From Lachnospiraceae bacterium (GTDB lineage: Bacteria > Bacillota > Clostridia > Lachnospirales > Lachnospiraceae): a DNA stretch of 64,000 bases. The position numbers and the translations under genes are program-made. Each line of letters starts with the position of its first letter. Position 1 is the first letter of the stretch. Below, piece after piece: positions 35,232 through 44,130 of the stretch. A model generated the notes under the pieces. It had not been told where the DNA came from. It was given only the letters and a program-made list of their open reading frames with translations, and did not search any database. The stretch lies in NCBI GenBank assembly GCA_910575035.1, contig CAJTDL010000022.1, positions 1 to 64,000 on the forward strand. The letters are read 5' to 3'.

Positions 35232-35759
35232 ATGCATACAAAAACATTAGAAGGCCTTGTGGGTGCAAGGACAAACATCAACCTGACCAATACTCCCATG
35301 CGGGTTTTTAAGGATGCAAGGCGCAGGGGGGACTTAGCAGTTATGGAGAGGGCAATGGATTATGTGGGCAAGTTTGCAGGCAAAGCACAGGAATACAAAG
35401 CAGAGGCCGATGAAGGGATGGAGGAGGATGCAAAAGAGGCCAAAGAGAAGGCAAAGCTGGAGTATGAAAAGGCAATCCAGAAGCGCAAGGAAGAACGTAA
35501 AAAGCTGGAAGAGAGGATTGAGGAAAGCAGGGCTGCAGATACCGCTGCAGATTCCCAGGCAGATACAGCCGCTGCAGGCTTCCCGCCAGATACCCTGGAA
35601 ATAACAGAGTCAGGAAAAAAATTATCAGAAGTCCATACGGATTTGGATTTTCCAGGCTCTGGCATCCAGCCAGATACCATAAACGAGCCTGTAACCTATA
35701 CAAGTACAGCAAAGGTAATCCCTGCCAAGCCAAGCATAAATATTTCCATTTCTATATAA
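35232..35759 (+). CDS. Hypothetical helical protein following the two-component genes
   Basis: This 175-residue protein, which I do not recognise, starts behind a strong AAAGGAGGCGG site. The N-terminus has GARTNINLTNTPMRVFKDAR, the centre is a Lys/Glu/Ala-rich helix or coiled coil (EDAKEAKEKAKLEYEKAIQK), and the tail is Pro/Thr/Ser-rich with an ending KPSINISISI. No signal peptide. It lies 106 bases after the kinase and may be a target or part of the same response; the extension to 35157 lacks a ribosome-binding site. Confidence 0.65.
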   Translation: MHTKTLEGLVGARTNINLTNTPMRVFKDARRRGDLAVMERAMDYVGKFAGKAQEYKAEADEGMEEDAKEAKEKAKLEYEKAIQKRKEERKKLEERIEESRAADTAADSQADTAAAGFPPDTLEITESGKKLSEVHTDLDFPGSGIQPDTINEPVTYTSTAKVIPAKPSINISISI

Positions 35760-35766
35760 ATTACCC

Positions 35767-36597
35767 TTAGGTTTTTCTCATAGCTTTCCGATAGGCACTT
35801 GCAGGCATTCCGCAGCCCTTTCGGAAGCTTTGGGAGAAATAGCTTTGGGAGGAAAAGCCAGAGAGCCTTGCGATTTCTGCAATGCTGTAATCAGTACTGG
35901 CCAGAAGCTCTTTGCAGTTTTGGATCCGTTTCTCATTTAAGTAATTGATGGGGGAGATGCCATAAGATTCCTTGAAAGCATGGGTCAGGTAATATTTATT
36001 CAGATGAGCCAGGCTGGCAAGGGAGTCCAGGCAGATATCCTCTGAATAGTTGGCGTCGATATAGCGTTTTACCAGCTTGCATTCCTGGTTCACCTTAGAG
36101 GAGGATGCAATAACGTCAAACTGGAAATTATTGTAGCGGATCAGGCTTACAATCAGTATTTCTAACAAATTTCTGCATACCAGTTCATAAAATTCTTTTT
36201 TTTCTTCCATTTCACGGAGCATAGAGGTGAAGTAGTACATAAGGTGGCCGTTGTTGTTCCGGCAGTTGAAGACTGTGTATTCCTGCTGGCCTGGAAAGGT
36301 GAATTGTATGCCTTCCACGCCCAGGATTACATATTCCATAGGCGTAGCATCCAGGGAAGTCTCAGTGTGCCGCACATGGGGATTGATAATGGCGAAGTCA
36401 TTTTTCTGAAGGGGGATGGGCCTGTGGTCTGCCAAAAGCTGGCCAGAGCCATTTTTTACATAAAACAGTTCTGTGAAATAGTGGGTATGCTCCAGGCTCT
36501 TCCAGTCGCTTCCATAGCTGGAGGAGGTGACATAGAGAAGCTTGGCGGGGAGGGATTTATTTGGCTCATCAGTGAAGGCATAGCGTGTATTTGCCAT
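35767..36597 (-). CDS. AraC-family transcriptional regulator
   Basis: The 276-residue protein has an N-terminal cupin-like sensing domain (HTHYFTELFYVKNGSGQLL; PLQKNDFAIINPHVRH) and a C-terminal double HTH of the AraC type (LASLAHLNKYYLTHAFKESY; IAEIARLSGFSSQSYFSQSF). Such regulators usually control sugar or stress genes. No obvious target gene is divergent from it. A TATAAT-like box on its strand is at 36642-36647. Confidence 0.9.
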   Translation of the reverse strand: MANTRYAFTDEPNKSLPAKLLYVTSSSYGSDWKSLEHTHYFTELFYVKNGSGQLLADHRPIPLQKNDFAIINPHVRHTETSLDATPMEYVILGVEGIQFTFPGQQEYTVFNCRNNNGHLMYYFTSMLREMEEKKEFYELVCRNLLEILIVSLIRYNNFQFDVIASSSKVNQECKLVKRYIDANYSEDICLDSLASLAHLNKYYLTHAFKESYGISPINYLNEKRIQNCKELLASTDYSIAEIARLSGFSSQSYFSQSFRKGCGMPASAYRKAMRKT

Positions 36598-36709
36598 AGG
36601 GGCTCCTTTCCAAAAAAAGTACAGTTTTATATCTTATGCCTATTATACAACGAAATTGTTAGGATGGGAATATGGAAATGGGCGCTGTTTGCAGGTATAT
36701 GTTTTATTC

Positions 36710-36823
36710 ATTACTATTCATGGAAAATGCCAGTAGCTTGAGGGGGTTAATCGGCAGGCAACGGGGCTAAGTAGCTGCAAGCCAGCGCTATAAAACTTAC
36801 TGGCATTGGCCATGAACAGCAAC
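36710..36823. repeat. MITE-like palindromic element, copy C (~114 bp)
   Basis: It begins TTACTATTCATGGAAAATGCC and ends GGCATTGGCCATGAACAGCAAC, so its ends are imperfect inverted repeats of each other and match the family seen at 29964 and 43711. The inside (GCCAGTAGCTTGAGGGGGTTAAT) matches copies D and E rather than A and B. There are therefore two internal subtypes with common ends. Confidence 0.7.
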
Positions 36824-36825
36824 TC

Positions 36826-38073
36826 TTATTCTGCTGAAAACCTTTTAAAAATATTTCTGGTGCTAATGGCAACTATAAGCGACACAATACCTGAAAATAA
36901 GACAACAGCATATTCAAATCCTTTGCAAATTTCAAACAGGACGCCATAGAATGCATTGCCCAATGGCTGTGCGCACATGGAAATGGTAAAAATAACAGCA
37001 ATCACCTTCCCAATTAAATTTTGTGGCGTTTCTGTCTGAATAAAGGACATCATCTGCACAGTAAAAATTGTTGAAAATACCATAATGGCAAAACAACATA
37101 CGGTTATGACAATATAATTTACCATTCCAGATGAAAACAGTATCAATGCAGCACTGATAGGGAACACACATACTGCACAGGCGATAACCAGGCTCCCCGA
37201 TTTATGGATTGCCAGTTTATTTGCAAAAATGCCTGCGCCAATGCCCCCTGCCAATCCCCCAGCCGCCAGTGCCCCCTCTGCAAAGCCATAAAGCCTGTTT
37301 GCCTGTGAAGACTCTATGCTTAATACTTCCGTTACCAGATATGGCAATGCGACAATTATCATAGCGGACAGGAACAAATTAATCCCGAAAATTACAAGGA
37401 GCGTTTTTCCAATTACAGGCTTCTCCTTTCGGATAAAGCGGATGCTCTCTGCAAAATCAGTGCGGGCTGTCTTTAATACGCCGCCGTCTGAAGCCTGTTT
37501 TTGGAACGGTATTTCAATGAAAATTTCCATAACCGCCGACATAATAAAGCATGCTATGCAAACCCACAATACAGGCTCTAATCCATATGCGCTATATAAA
37601 ATGCCTCCAAGCACAGGCCCTATCAAGGATGCGAATGAACTGATTGTATTGATAATAGAATTTGCCGCCATAAAATGATCCTGACCGACCAATGCAGGGA
37701 CGCTTGCCTGTACAGATGGCTGGTATGCGCCCGCAATGCCATATAGAAGCATCAACGTAACCGTCAGAAGAAGGACGAGGCCCACTTCATTCATAAGCAG
37801 GGAAAAGGCCAGGATCACAGCCGCTGTAAAGAAATCCAGGATTACCATAATATTCCTTTTATTTACCCTGTCTGCCACAATGCCGCCAATGGGCGACAGC
37901 AGGATGGCGGGGATAAAAGCACAAGCTGTAACTGTGCCGTATAGCGCCGATGAGCCTGTCAAATTTAGTAGGTATAGTGGTAATGCAAACCGTATTGCCG
38001 CATTGCCAAATAAAGAGATAATCTGGCCGATGGCAACTAACGTAAAATCCTTTGAAAATAGTTTTTTCCCCAT
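36826..38073 (-). CDS. MFS transporter
   Basis: The 415-residue protein has twelve predicted helices and the MFS loop-2 motif GGIVADRVNKRNIM. It resembles the MFS-3/enterobactin-exporter-like class often annotated as macrolide or drug efflux. The substrate is unknown. It follows a small membrane-protein gene by three bases and is probably in the TetR-controlled unit that starts at 38453 or 39222. Confidence 0.85.
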   Translation of the reverse strand: MGKKLFSKDFTLVAIGQIISLFGNAAIRFALPLYLLNLTGSSALYGTVTACAFIPAILLSPIGGIVADRVNKRNIMVILDFFTAAVILAFSLLMNEVGLVLLLTVTLMLLYGIAGAYQPSVQASVPALVGQDHFMAANSIINTISSFASLIGPVLGGILYSAYGLEPVLWVCIACFIMSAVMEIFIEIPFQKQASDGGVLKTARTDFAESIRFIRKEKPVIGKTLLVIFGINLFLSAMIIVALPYLVTEVLSIESSQANRLYGFAEGALAAGGLAGGIGAGIFANKLAIHKSGSLVIACAVCVFPISAALILFSSGMVNYIVITVCCFAIMVFSTIFTVQMMSFIQTETPQNLIGKVIAVIFTISMCAQPLGNAFYGVLFEICKGFEYAVVLFSGIVSLIVAISTRNIFKRFSAE

Positions 38074-38076
38074 TCT

Positions 38077-38370
38077 TTAAACCTCCATTTTTTCTATCCC
38101 GTTTGCCAGGACATGATAAACAAAATCAGCTATTATAACGAAAGCCGCACTTATTGCCCCCATTACCCAGATAATATTGCTTGGGGAAATTGTAATGCAG
38201 TTAGCCAGGGCGCATACAATGATTAGGGAGCATACGATGGTTGCCGTTACCGAATGTTTTTTCCATCCAACCGCAGCGGCAACTATGCCGATGGCAAAAG
38301 ATAAAATGCCCATGAAAAAACTGGAAAACATAACGGTAAGGAAATAATGGTTTGTGCCCATTTGTGGCAT
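38077..38370 (-). CDS. Small four-helix membrane protein
   Basis: The protein of ~97 residues has four hydrophobic segments (LTVMFSSFFMGILSFAIGIV, then three more) and ends NGIEKMEV just before the MFS start. The start is unclear (ATG 38370, ATG 38361 or an upstream TTG), because the 5' side abuts a decayed ABC ATPase gene. It may be complete or the tail of a longer protein. Function unknown. Confidence 0.5.
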   Translation of the reverse strand: MPQMGTNHYFLTVMFSSFFMGILSFAIGIVAAAVGWKKHSVTATIVCSLIIVCALANCITISPSNIIWVMGAISAAFVIIADFVYHVLANGIEKMEV

Positions 38371-38453
38371 AATCCCACAAAGCTGCAATGGTTTATTACC
38401 TGTGTTAATCCGTAGCTTTTTTCAACAGAATTAACATCCACAATAGCCTGCAT
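38371..38453 (-). pseudogene. 5' remnant of an ABC transporter ATPase gene
   Basis: ATG 38453 follows a strong AAAGGAGATATT site and encodes MQAIVDVNSVEKSYGLTQVI, then NHCSF, which is the N-terminal beta-strand region of an ABC ATPase. The reading then loses similarity and ends within about 35 codons, with no Walker A. The rest of the ATPase and any permease were probably removed by a deletion that now joins this start to the small membrane-protein gene. Confidence 0.7.
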
Positions 38454-38565
38454 AATATCTCCTTTCCGTACCGAACGTTGGTATGTATCTATTTCAAAAT
38501 ATATCTGTCCATGTTACAGGGCAGAAATTTATACATGGCAATAGAAATTCCGCAAAGCGTGCGTC

Positions 38566-39222
38566 CTACTGCTTGTTCTTTTGATAGATAGATGTCAGCT
38601 CCTGCAGCCTCCCTAACATTTCGCTGTCTATAATATCAAGCCCAAAGCCTTGCAGCATCTGCCTGAATACCATAAACTTACAGTAAGATTCTTCCTCAGA
38701 ACTGTCAAATATCATGGGATTCATCCAAACATTTGCCGCAAGTAAAATCAGTTCTGCCAATTGCTCCGGGTAATCCGTTTTGATAGAGCCGTCTGAGATC
38801 CCCTGCCTGATAATCGGCAAGATATAGTTTGGTGCTGCGTTATCTATGGTATCATGCAAAAGGCTGAACAGAAGTTTCGGATTATTATGAAAATCTGGGG
38901 CTACTGTAAAAATATCGTTCTGCACCGGCCGGAGGATTGATTCTTTAAAAATTGTTTTCAGCTTTTCCCTGCCGCTAAGGTCAGAACGGTCACGGATGAC
39001 GGTGGGCATCTGATTGGATTCAGCCGTCATCCTGTCTGTAACAGCAATTAAAATATCTTCCTTAGACTTAAAATGATGATAGATGGCGCCCTTGCTTAGG
39101 CCGCCTAAATGATTAATAATATCCTGAATAGAAGTATGCTCGTACCCTTTTTCCATAAATAAGCGAAAAGCAACATCCAATATTAGGTTAACAGTTTCTT
39201 CTGGATGCTTATTTCTTGCCAT
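38566..39222 (-). CDS. TetR-family transcriptional repressor
   Basis: The 218-residue repressor shows the TetR HTH: EETVNLILDVAFRLFMEKGY and TSIQDIINHLGGLSKGAIYH, followed by HFKSKEDIL. The C-terminal ~150 residues are a ligand-binding helical domain. Its promoter contains two copies of a CATAC-N5-GTATG palindrome, so it very likely represses itself. By position it also controls the ABC remnant and MFS gene downstream. Confidence 0.88.
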   Translation of the reverse strand: MARNKHPEETVNLILDVAFRLFMEKGYEHTSIQDIINHLGGLSKGAIYHHFKSKEDILIAVTDRMTAESNQMPTVIRDRSDLSGREKLKTIFKESILRPVQNDIFTVAPDFHNNPKLLFSLLHDTIDNAAPNYILPIIRQGISDGSIKTDYPEQLAELILLAANVWMNPMIFDSSEEESYCKFMVFRQMLQGFGLDIIDSEMLGRLQELTSIYQKNKQ

Positions 39223-39240
39223 GTTTCCTCACCCCCTTAA

Positions 39241-39290
39241 CATACTATTGGTATGTATTTATGCTAACATACTATTGGTATGTTTGTCAA
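39241..39290 (-). promoter_or_regulatory. tetR promoter with twin operators
   Basis: On the minus strand TTGACA (39285-39290) and TAGCAT (39261-39266) form a promoter with an 18-base spacer. The 15-base sequence CATACTATTGGTATG fills that spacer (39268-39282) and recurs exactly at 39241-39255, between the promoter and the gene. A related TACC-N7-GGTA site lies at 38469-38483, before the ABC remnant. The 277-base interval to the next gene (39223-39500) otherwise holds nothing recognisable. Confidence 0.8.
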
Positions 39291-39500
39291 TACATAAAAT
39301 AATATTATGTGGCAAAGCGTCCGTCAGGGATAGTCGAAAAAGCAATATTTCTAAAATCCAAAGCAAGATTTGCATTGAATCCATATATTCTTTTCTTTAT
39401 GCTTATAAATAAGACAAGATACTGAAAGCCAGCAGCTGCTCTGCCAGTAGGGCTCAAGGTGCTGGCCTGTATGATTTGCATTTTAGAATTGGAGGTTTTT

Positions 39501-41657
39501 ATGAGCGAGAGAAAAGGAAGGGTGACAATCCCTACGGATTTGGATGTGATTCCACAGACACTGGAATTGATGGGAAAATGGGGCGCAGATGCTGTCCGCG
39601 ATTGTGATGGGACAGATTTTCCGCAGGAACTGCAGGATGTGGACGCGAAAATTTATTCGACCTATTACACCACGAGAAAGGACAACGATTGGGCGAAAGC
39701 GCATCCAGAAGAGGTGCAGCAGATGTATGTAATGACGCCCTTTTATACGGCGGCGGAAGATACGCTGTCTATACATTTGATGCAGGGGCTGTATCCAGAT
39801 ATGCTAAAGCCCAACAGCCATGATGACATTACCCGCTGGTGGGAAGTGATAGACCGCACTACGGGGGAGACTGTTCCTACAGGCTGCTGGAGCTATGAGG
39901 AAAGCACTGGGGATGTGACGGTGCAGGCAATTCCCTTCCACGATTATACGGTAAGCTTTCTGGCATATATTATCTGGGATCCGGTGCATATGTACAATGC
40001 TGTAACCAATGGATGGAAAGATGTGGAGCATCAGATCACCTTTGATGTGCGCCAGCCTAAGACCCATGATTTTACCATGAAGCGTTTGCGGAAATTCATT
40101 GCAGACCACCCTTATGTAAATGTGCTGCGGTTCACCACATTCTTCCATCAGTTTACCTTGATCTTTGATGAGCTGGCAAGGGAAAAATATGTGGACTGGT
40201 ATGGGTATTCCGCCTCTGTCAGCCCTTATATTTTAGAGCAGTTTGAACAGGAGGTGGGGTATAAATTCCGCCCAGAATATATTATTGACCAGGGGTATTA
40301 TAATGGGCAATATCGGATTCCTTCCAGGGAATTCCAGGATTTTCAGGCATTCCAGCGCAGGGAAGTGGCAAAGATTGCCAAAGAGATGGTGGATATCACC
40401 CATGAGTGCGGGAAGGAAGCCATGATGTTCTTGGGCGACCATTGGATTGGCACAGAGCCTTTTATGGAAGAATTTGCTTCTATCGGGCTGGATGCTGTGG
40501 TGGGCAGTGTGGGAAATGGCTCCACCCTGCGTTTGATCAGTGATATTGAGGGCGTGAAATATACGGAGGGCAGGCTGCTGCCTTATTTCTTCCCAGATAC
40601 CTTCCATGAAGGGGGTGATCCGGTGAAGGAAGCCAAGGTGAATTGGGTAACTGCCAGAAGGGCAATCCTAAGGAAGCCCATTGACCGGATTGGCTATGGC
40701 GGGTATTTGAAGCTGGTATTGGATTTCCCGGAATTTGTGGATTATGTGAAAAGCGTATGCGAGGAATTCCGTGTGCTTTATGATAATGTAAAGGGCTGCG
40801 TGCCCCACTGCGTCAAGAAAGTAGCAGTCTTGAACTGCTGGGGCAAAATGCGTGCCTGGGGCTGCCATATGGTGCACCATGCATTGTACCAGAAGCAGAA
40901 TTATTCCTATGCAGGGGTGATTGAAGCATTGTCTGGCGCACCTTTTGACGTAGTATTTATTAGTTTTCAGGAAATTAAGGAAAATCCGGAAGTCTTAAAG
41001 GACATTGATGTGCTGGTCAACGTAGGAGGGGCAGACACCGCCCATACCGGGGGGGAATGGTGGTGCGACGCGCCTGTAGTGACAGCCATCAAGAAATTTA
41101 TTTATGAAGGCGGCGGCATAATCGGCGTAGGAGAGCCCAGCGGCCATCAGGCAAACGGCAGGTTCTTCCAGTTGGCCAATGTCTTTGGGGTGGAAGAAGA
41201 AAGAGGATTTACCCTGGGATATGATAAATACAACTGGGAAACCCACAGTCATTTCATTCTGGAGGACTGCCAGGGAGAGGTTGACTTTGGGGAGTCCCAG
41301 AGGAATGTCTATGCATTGGAAGGGACACAGGTTCTGGTGGAACGGGGCAAAGAGGTGCAGATGGCAGCACATGAGTTTGGAAAAGGAAGGGCAGTGTATT
41401 TGGGCGGCCTGCCATACAGCTTTGAGAACAGCCGCCTGCTGTACCGTACTATTTTGTGGTGCACCCATGGGGAAGAAGAGCTGCATCAATGGTTTAGCAG
41501 CAATTATAATGTAGAAGTCCATGCCTACCCGGCAAATGGGAAATTCTGCGTGGTGAATAATACCTATGAGCCGCAGGAAACCACCGTTTATAAAGGAAAC
41601 GGGGAGAGTTTTCAGCTGCAGTTAGGGGAAAATGAGATTGTTTGGTATCAGATTTAG
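39501..41657 (+). CDS. GH112 1,3-beta-galactosyl-N-acetylhexosamine (or galactosyl-rhamnose) phosphorylase
   Basis: The 718-residue protein has the GH112 layout: N-terminal GRVTIPTDLDVIPQTLEL and KWGADAVRDCDGTDFPQEL, a TIM-barrel core (VNVLRFTTFFHQFTLIFDEL; MMFLGDHWIGTEPF), a glutamine-amidotransferase-like middle domain (DVLVNVGGADTAHTGGEWW) and a small C-terminal beta domain. The enzyme phosphorolyses galactosyl-1,3-HexNAc (host mucin or milk glycans) or, in some clostridia, galactosyl-1,4-rhamnose, giving galactose-1-phosphate. Which one cannot be told here. It is a lone gene with no sugar transporter or galactose pathway beside it. ATG 39501 follows GGAGG. Confidence 0.9.
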   Translation: MSERKGRVTIPTDLDVIPQTLELMGKWGADAVRDCDGTDFPQELQDVDAKIYSTYYTTRKDNDWAKAHPEEVQQMYVMTPFYTAAEDTLSIHLMQGLYPDMLKPNSHDDITRWWEVIDRTTGETVPTGCWSYEESTGDVTVQAIPFHDYTVSFLAYIIWDPVHMYNAVTNGWKDVEHQITFDVRQPKTHDFTMKRLRKFIADHPYVNVLRFTTFFHQFTLIFDELAREKYVDWYGYSASVSPYILEQFEQEVGYKFRPEYIIDQGYYNGQYRIPSREFQDFQAFQRREVAKIAKEMVDITHECGKEAMMFLGDHWIGTEPFMEEFASIGLDAVVGSVGNGSTLRLISDIEGVKYTEGRLLPYFFPDTFHEGGDPVKEAKVNWVTARRAILRKPIDRIGYGGYLKLVLDFPEFVDYVKSVCEEFRVLYDNVKGCVPHCVKKVAVLNCWGKMRAWGCHMVHHALYQKQNYSYAGVIEALSGAPFDVVFISFQEIKENPEVLKDIDVLVNVGGADTAHTGGEWWCDAPVVTAIKKFIYEGGGIIGVGEPSGHQANGRFFQLANVFGVEEERGFTLGYDKYNWETHSHFILEDCQGEVDFGESQRNVYALEGTQVLVERGKEVQMAAHEFGKGRAVYLGGLPYSFENSRLLYRTILWCTHGEEELHQWFSSNYNVEVHAYPANGKFCVVNNTYEPQETTVYKGNGESFQLQLGENEIVWYQI

Positions 41658-41772
41658 GCAGTAAAAACCGGGAAAAAGCTACCATTCTTTGCTTTTTTGG
41701 TGTATAATGTATGCCATGTGCAGAATGATCCATGTATTTTGCAGTAATAAGATGCATAGGAAGGAGAAGGCC

Positions 41773-42759
41773 ATGAAGACAAGGATTGGAATTTTTGGAT
41801 ATGGCAATTTAGGGCGTGGCGTAGAGAGCGCAGTCTGCCAAAATAATGATATGGAGCTGGTGGCGGTGTTTACCAGGAGGGATCCAGCCAGTGTCGCTAT
41901 TTCTACGGACACGGCAGCTGTGTGCAGTGTACAGGAGATTGGAGATTGGAAGGATAAGATTGATGTTATGGTTCTTTGCGGCGGGAGCGCAACGGATTTG
42001 CCAAAGCAGACGCCCGAGTGCGCAAAGCTTTTCAATGTGGTGGACAGCTTTGATACCCATGCACGGATTCCCGAACATTTTGCAAAGGTGGATGCAGCGG
42101 CAAAGGAGCATGGGCATGTGGGGATTATTTCTGTGGGCTGGGATCCAGGCATGTTTTCCCTGAACCGCCTGTATGCCAATGCGGTTCTGCCAGAAGGAAA
42201 TGACTATACTTTTTGGGGGAAAGGAGTAAGCCAGGGACATTCCGATGCCATCCGCCGGATTGCAGGGGTTAAGGACGCAAAGCAGTATACGATTCCTGTG
42301 GAGGAGGCATTAGAGGCTGTCCGGGCAGGGAAGAGCCCAGCCCTTTCCACCAGGGAGAAGCATACGAGGGAGTGTTTTGTGGTTCTGGAGGAAGGCGCAG
42401 ATGCAGCCAGGATTGAGCAGGAAATTAAGGAAATGCCCAATTATTTTGCGGATTATGACACCACAGTGCATTTTATCAGCCAGGAGGAGCTGCGCAGGGA
42501 TCATAGCGGCATTCCCCATGGCGGTTTTGTATTAAGGAGCGGCGTTACAGGGCTTGGCAAGGAGCATAAGCATATGGTGGAATACAGCCTGAAGCTGGAC
42601 TCCAATTCAGAATTTACGGCAAGCGTCCTGCTGGCTTATGCAAGGGCTGCCCACCGCCTTTCCGCTGAAGGGCAGCAGGGCTGCAAAACGGTGTTTGATA
42701 TTGCCCCGGCTTATTTGAGCGCAAAGAGCGGGGAAGAGCTAAGGGTCTCTATGCTGTAA
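41773..42759 (+). CDS. ddh: meso-Diaminopimelate dehydrogenase
   Basis: The 328-residue NADPH enzyme makes meso-DAP in one step from tetrahydrodipicolinate, for lysine and cell-wall peptidoglycan. It shows RIGIFGYGNLGRGVESAV, the CGGSATDLPKQTPE substrate loop, VDSFDTHARIPEH and SVGWDPGMFSLNRLY. The length matches the family. ATG 41773 follows AAGGAGAAGG; the longer frame to 41689 lacks a site. Confidence 0.93.
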   Translation: MKTRIGIFGYGNLGRGVESAVCQNNDMELVAVFTRRDPASVAISTDTAAVCSVQEIGDWKDKIDVMVLCGGSATDLPKQTPECAKLFNVVDSFDTHARIPEHFAKVDAAAKEHGHVGIISVGWDPGMFSLNRLYANAVLPEGNDYTFWGKGVSQGHSDAIRRIAGVKDAKQYTIPVEEALEAVRAGKSPALSTREKHTRECFVVLEEGADAARIEQEIKEMPNYFADYDTTVHFISQEELRRDHSGIPHGGFVLRSGVTGLGKEHKHMVEYSLKLDSNSEFTASVLLAYARAAHRLSAEGQQGCKTVFDIAPAYLSAKSGEELRVSML

Positions 42760-42859
42760 GCTTAGAAGTGTTTTTGGCATGATTAGGGGATAGGGTATAA
42801 CATAAGTTTGACGGACAATTTTTGGGGAAATGGTTTGGTTATGGTTTGGTTATTCAGAT

Positions 42860-42895
42860 GCTGGTTTGGGAGGACGGCTGCCTTCCCAAACCAGC
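42860..42895. terminator. Strong hairpin between convergent ddh and upp
   Basis: GCTGGTTTGGGAGG pairs with CCTTCCCAAACCAGC (one base offset) around ACGGCTG. It lies 100 bases after ddh and 58 bases after the upp stop. The T-run is missing on both strands, so termination would be by stem strength or with a factor. Confidence 0.5.
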
Positions 42896-42952
42896 TGGAA
42901 TGGATAAACGAAGTGTTTTCTTTGCCTGTATTGATTTTGTGTGGGCAGTAAG

Positions 42953-43582
42953 CTATTTTGTCCCAAAGATACGGTCTCCGGCATCTCCAAGGCCCGGAAC
43001 AATATATTTATGCTCATTCAGATGGTCGTCTAATGCACCGATATAGAGGTCAACATCTGGATGATCCTGCTGCATTCGCGCTACGCCTTCTGGCGCTGCA
43101 ATAATGCATAGGAAACGGATAGCTTTTACGCCTCTGTCCTTCAGCATCTGGATTGCCGCCGAACTGGAGCCTCCAGTTGCCAGCATAGGGTCAACTACAA
43201 ACACTTCTCTTTCATCACAATCTGCGGGAAGCTTGCAATAGTACTCCTTTGGCTCAAATGTCTTTGGATCCCGGTAGAGGCCGATGTGCCCCACCTTAGC
43301 AGCGGGTATCATCTTCAGGATGCCGTCTACCATCCCAAGCCCAGCTCTCAGGATTGGCACCACCGCCAGCTTTTTGCCGCTTAGTTCCTTGCCTGTCATC
43401 TCACAGATGGGCGTCTTGATTTTCACATCCTTCAGCTTCAAATCCCTGGTTGCCTCATAACACATGAGCGCGGCAATTTCTCCTACAATCTCGCGAAATT
43501 CCTTGGAACCCACATCCTCCTTGCGGATATAGTTAATTTTATGCTGAATCAATGGGTGGTCCATAACTTGTATTTTAGGCAT
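42953..43582 (-). CDS. upp: Uracil phosphoribosyltransferase
   Basis: The 209-residue salvage enzyme makes UMP from uracil and PRPP. The PRPP-binding site is [20 protein letters not shown], with [19 protein letters not shown] upstream and the uracil-binding [16 protein letters not shown] at the end. Length and motif order are standard. It is a single gene with a TATAAT-type box ~60 bases before its start. Confidence 0.96.
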   Translation of the reverse strand: MPKIQVMDHPLIQHKINYIRKEDVGSKEFREIVGEIAALMCYEATRDLKLKDVKIKTPICEMTGKELSGKKLAVVPILRAGLGMVDGILKMIPAAKVGHIGLYRDPKTFEPKEYYCKLPADCDEREVFVVDPMLATGGSSSAAIQMLKDRGVKAIRFLCIIAAPEGVARMQQDHPDVDLYIGALDDHLNEHKYIVPGLGDAGDRIFGTK

Positions 43583-43710
43583 TGTATTTCCTCCTTCTTT
43601 GTAGTTTGGGGGTTTCAGGACAATAGATATTATCTTACCATATTATACTACATATTGGGTCATGGGCGCAATTCTTTCATTGTTATTGTGCGGGCGAAAA
43701 TGCTATGTTG

Positions 43711-43856
43711 GTTACTATTCATGGCTCAGGAATGCGCTGAACTGCGCATTCCGTGAGAACATGATTCAGGAGTTCGGGGGCGATTTTTGCGAAGCAAAAC
43801 TTTAAATATCGCCCCGAACTGTTGCTATGAGCGGCTCCCAGGCCGTGAATAGTAAC
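43711..43856. repeat. MITE-like palindromic element, copy B (146 bp)
   Basis: Begins GTTACTATTCATGGCTCAGG and ends GGCCGTGAATAGTAAC; differs from copy A at only a handful of positions (for example GGAGTTCGGGGG against GGAGTGAGGGG). The near-identity of two copies 13.7 kb apart implies recent spread or gene conversion. Confidence 0.8.
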
Positions 43857-43881
43857 CTATAGTGTGTTATCAAAATTGTGC

Positions 43882-43948
43882 CAATCATTTCAATGAGCGC
43901 CTATTTTTTATTTATGTCAATCATTTCAATGAGCGCCTATTTTTTATG
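43882..43948 (+). repeat. Two direct repeats, 36-bp period
   Basis: CAATCATTTCAATGAGCGCC followed by TATTTTTTAT starts at 43882 and again at 43918. Only two copies, with a 5-base interval and no spacer diversity. It lies right after the MITE-like copy B and before the gene remnant at 43972; I see no other gene in 43583-44130. Confidence 0.7.
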
Positions 43949-43971
43949 TTTTATGGATAAGCAATAACTAA

Positions 43972-44118
43972 AATTTTGACGATATAAATTTTAAGCTGGA
44001 ATATTTAGGAAAATTTAAGGGGGAGTTTAGTGAGGGCATAGGAGAAAAGGGTATACAGGAAAGTATCGTGGGCGCTGCGCAGGGCGATAGATTGGAACAT
44101 GTATTAGATTTTCTTTAA
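43972..44118 (+). pseudogene. 3' remnant of an unidentified gene
   Basis: A frame with clear coding character runs from a stop at 43969 to TAA at 44116-44118, encoding about 48 residues such as KLEYLGKFKGEFSEGIGEKG and QESIVGAAQGDRLEHVLDFL. No start codon or ribosome-binding site precedes it. It ends 12 bases before the next gene, with AAGGAGG between, as expected for an upstream operon partner whose 5' part was lost, perhaps together with the repeat insertion. Confidence 0.55.
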
Positions 44119-44130
44119 GGAGGCATAAAG

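Noticed and set aside
43882-43948. CRISPR array
   Set aside because: Only two copies, directly adjacent with a ~5-base gap, no spacers of uniform length and no cas genes in the window.
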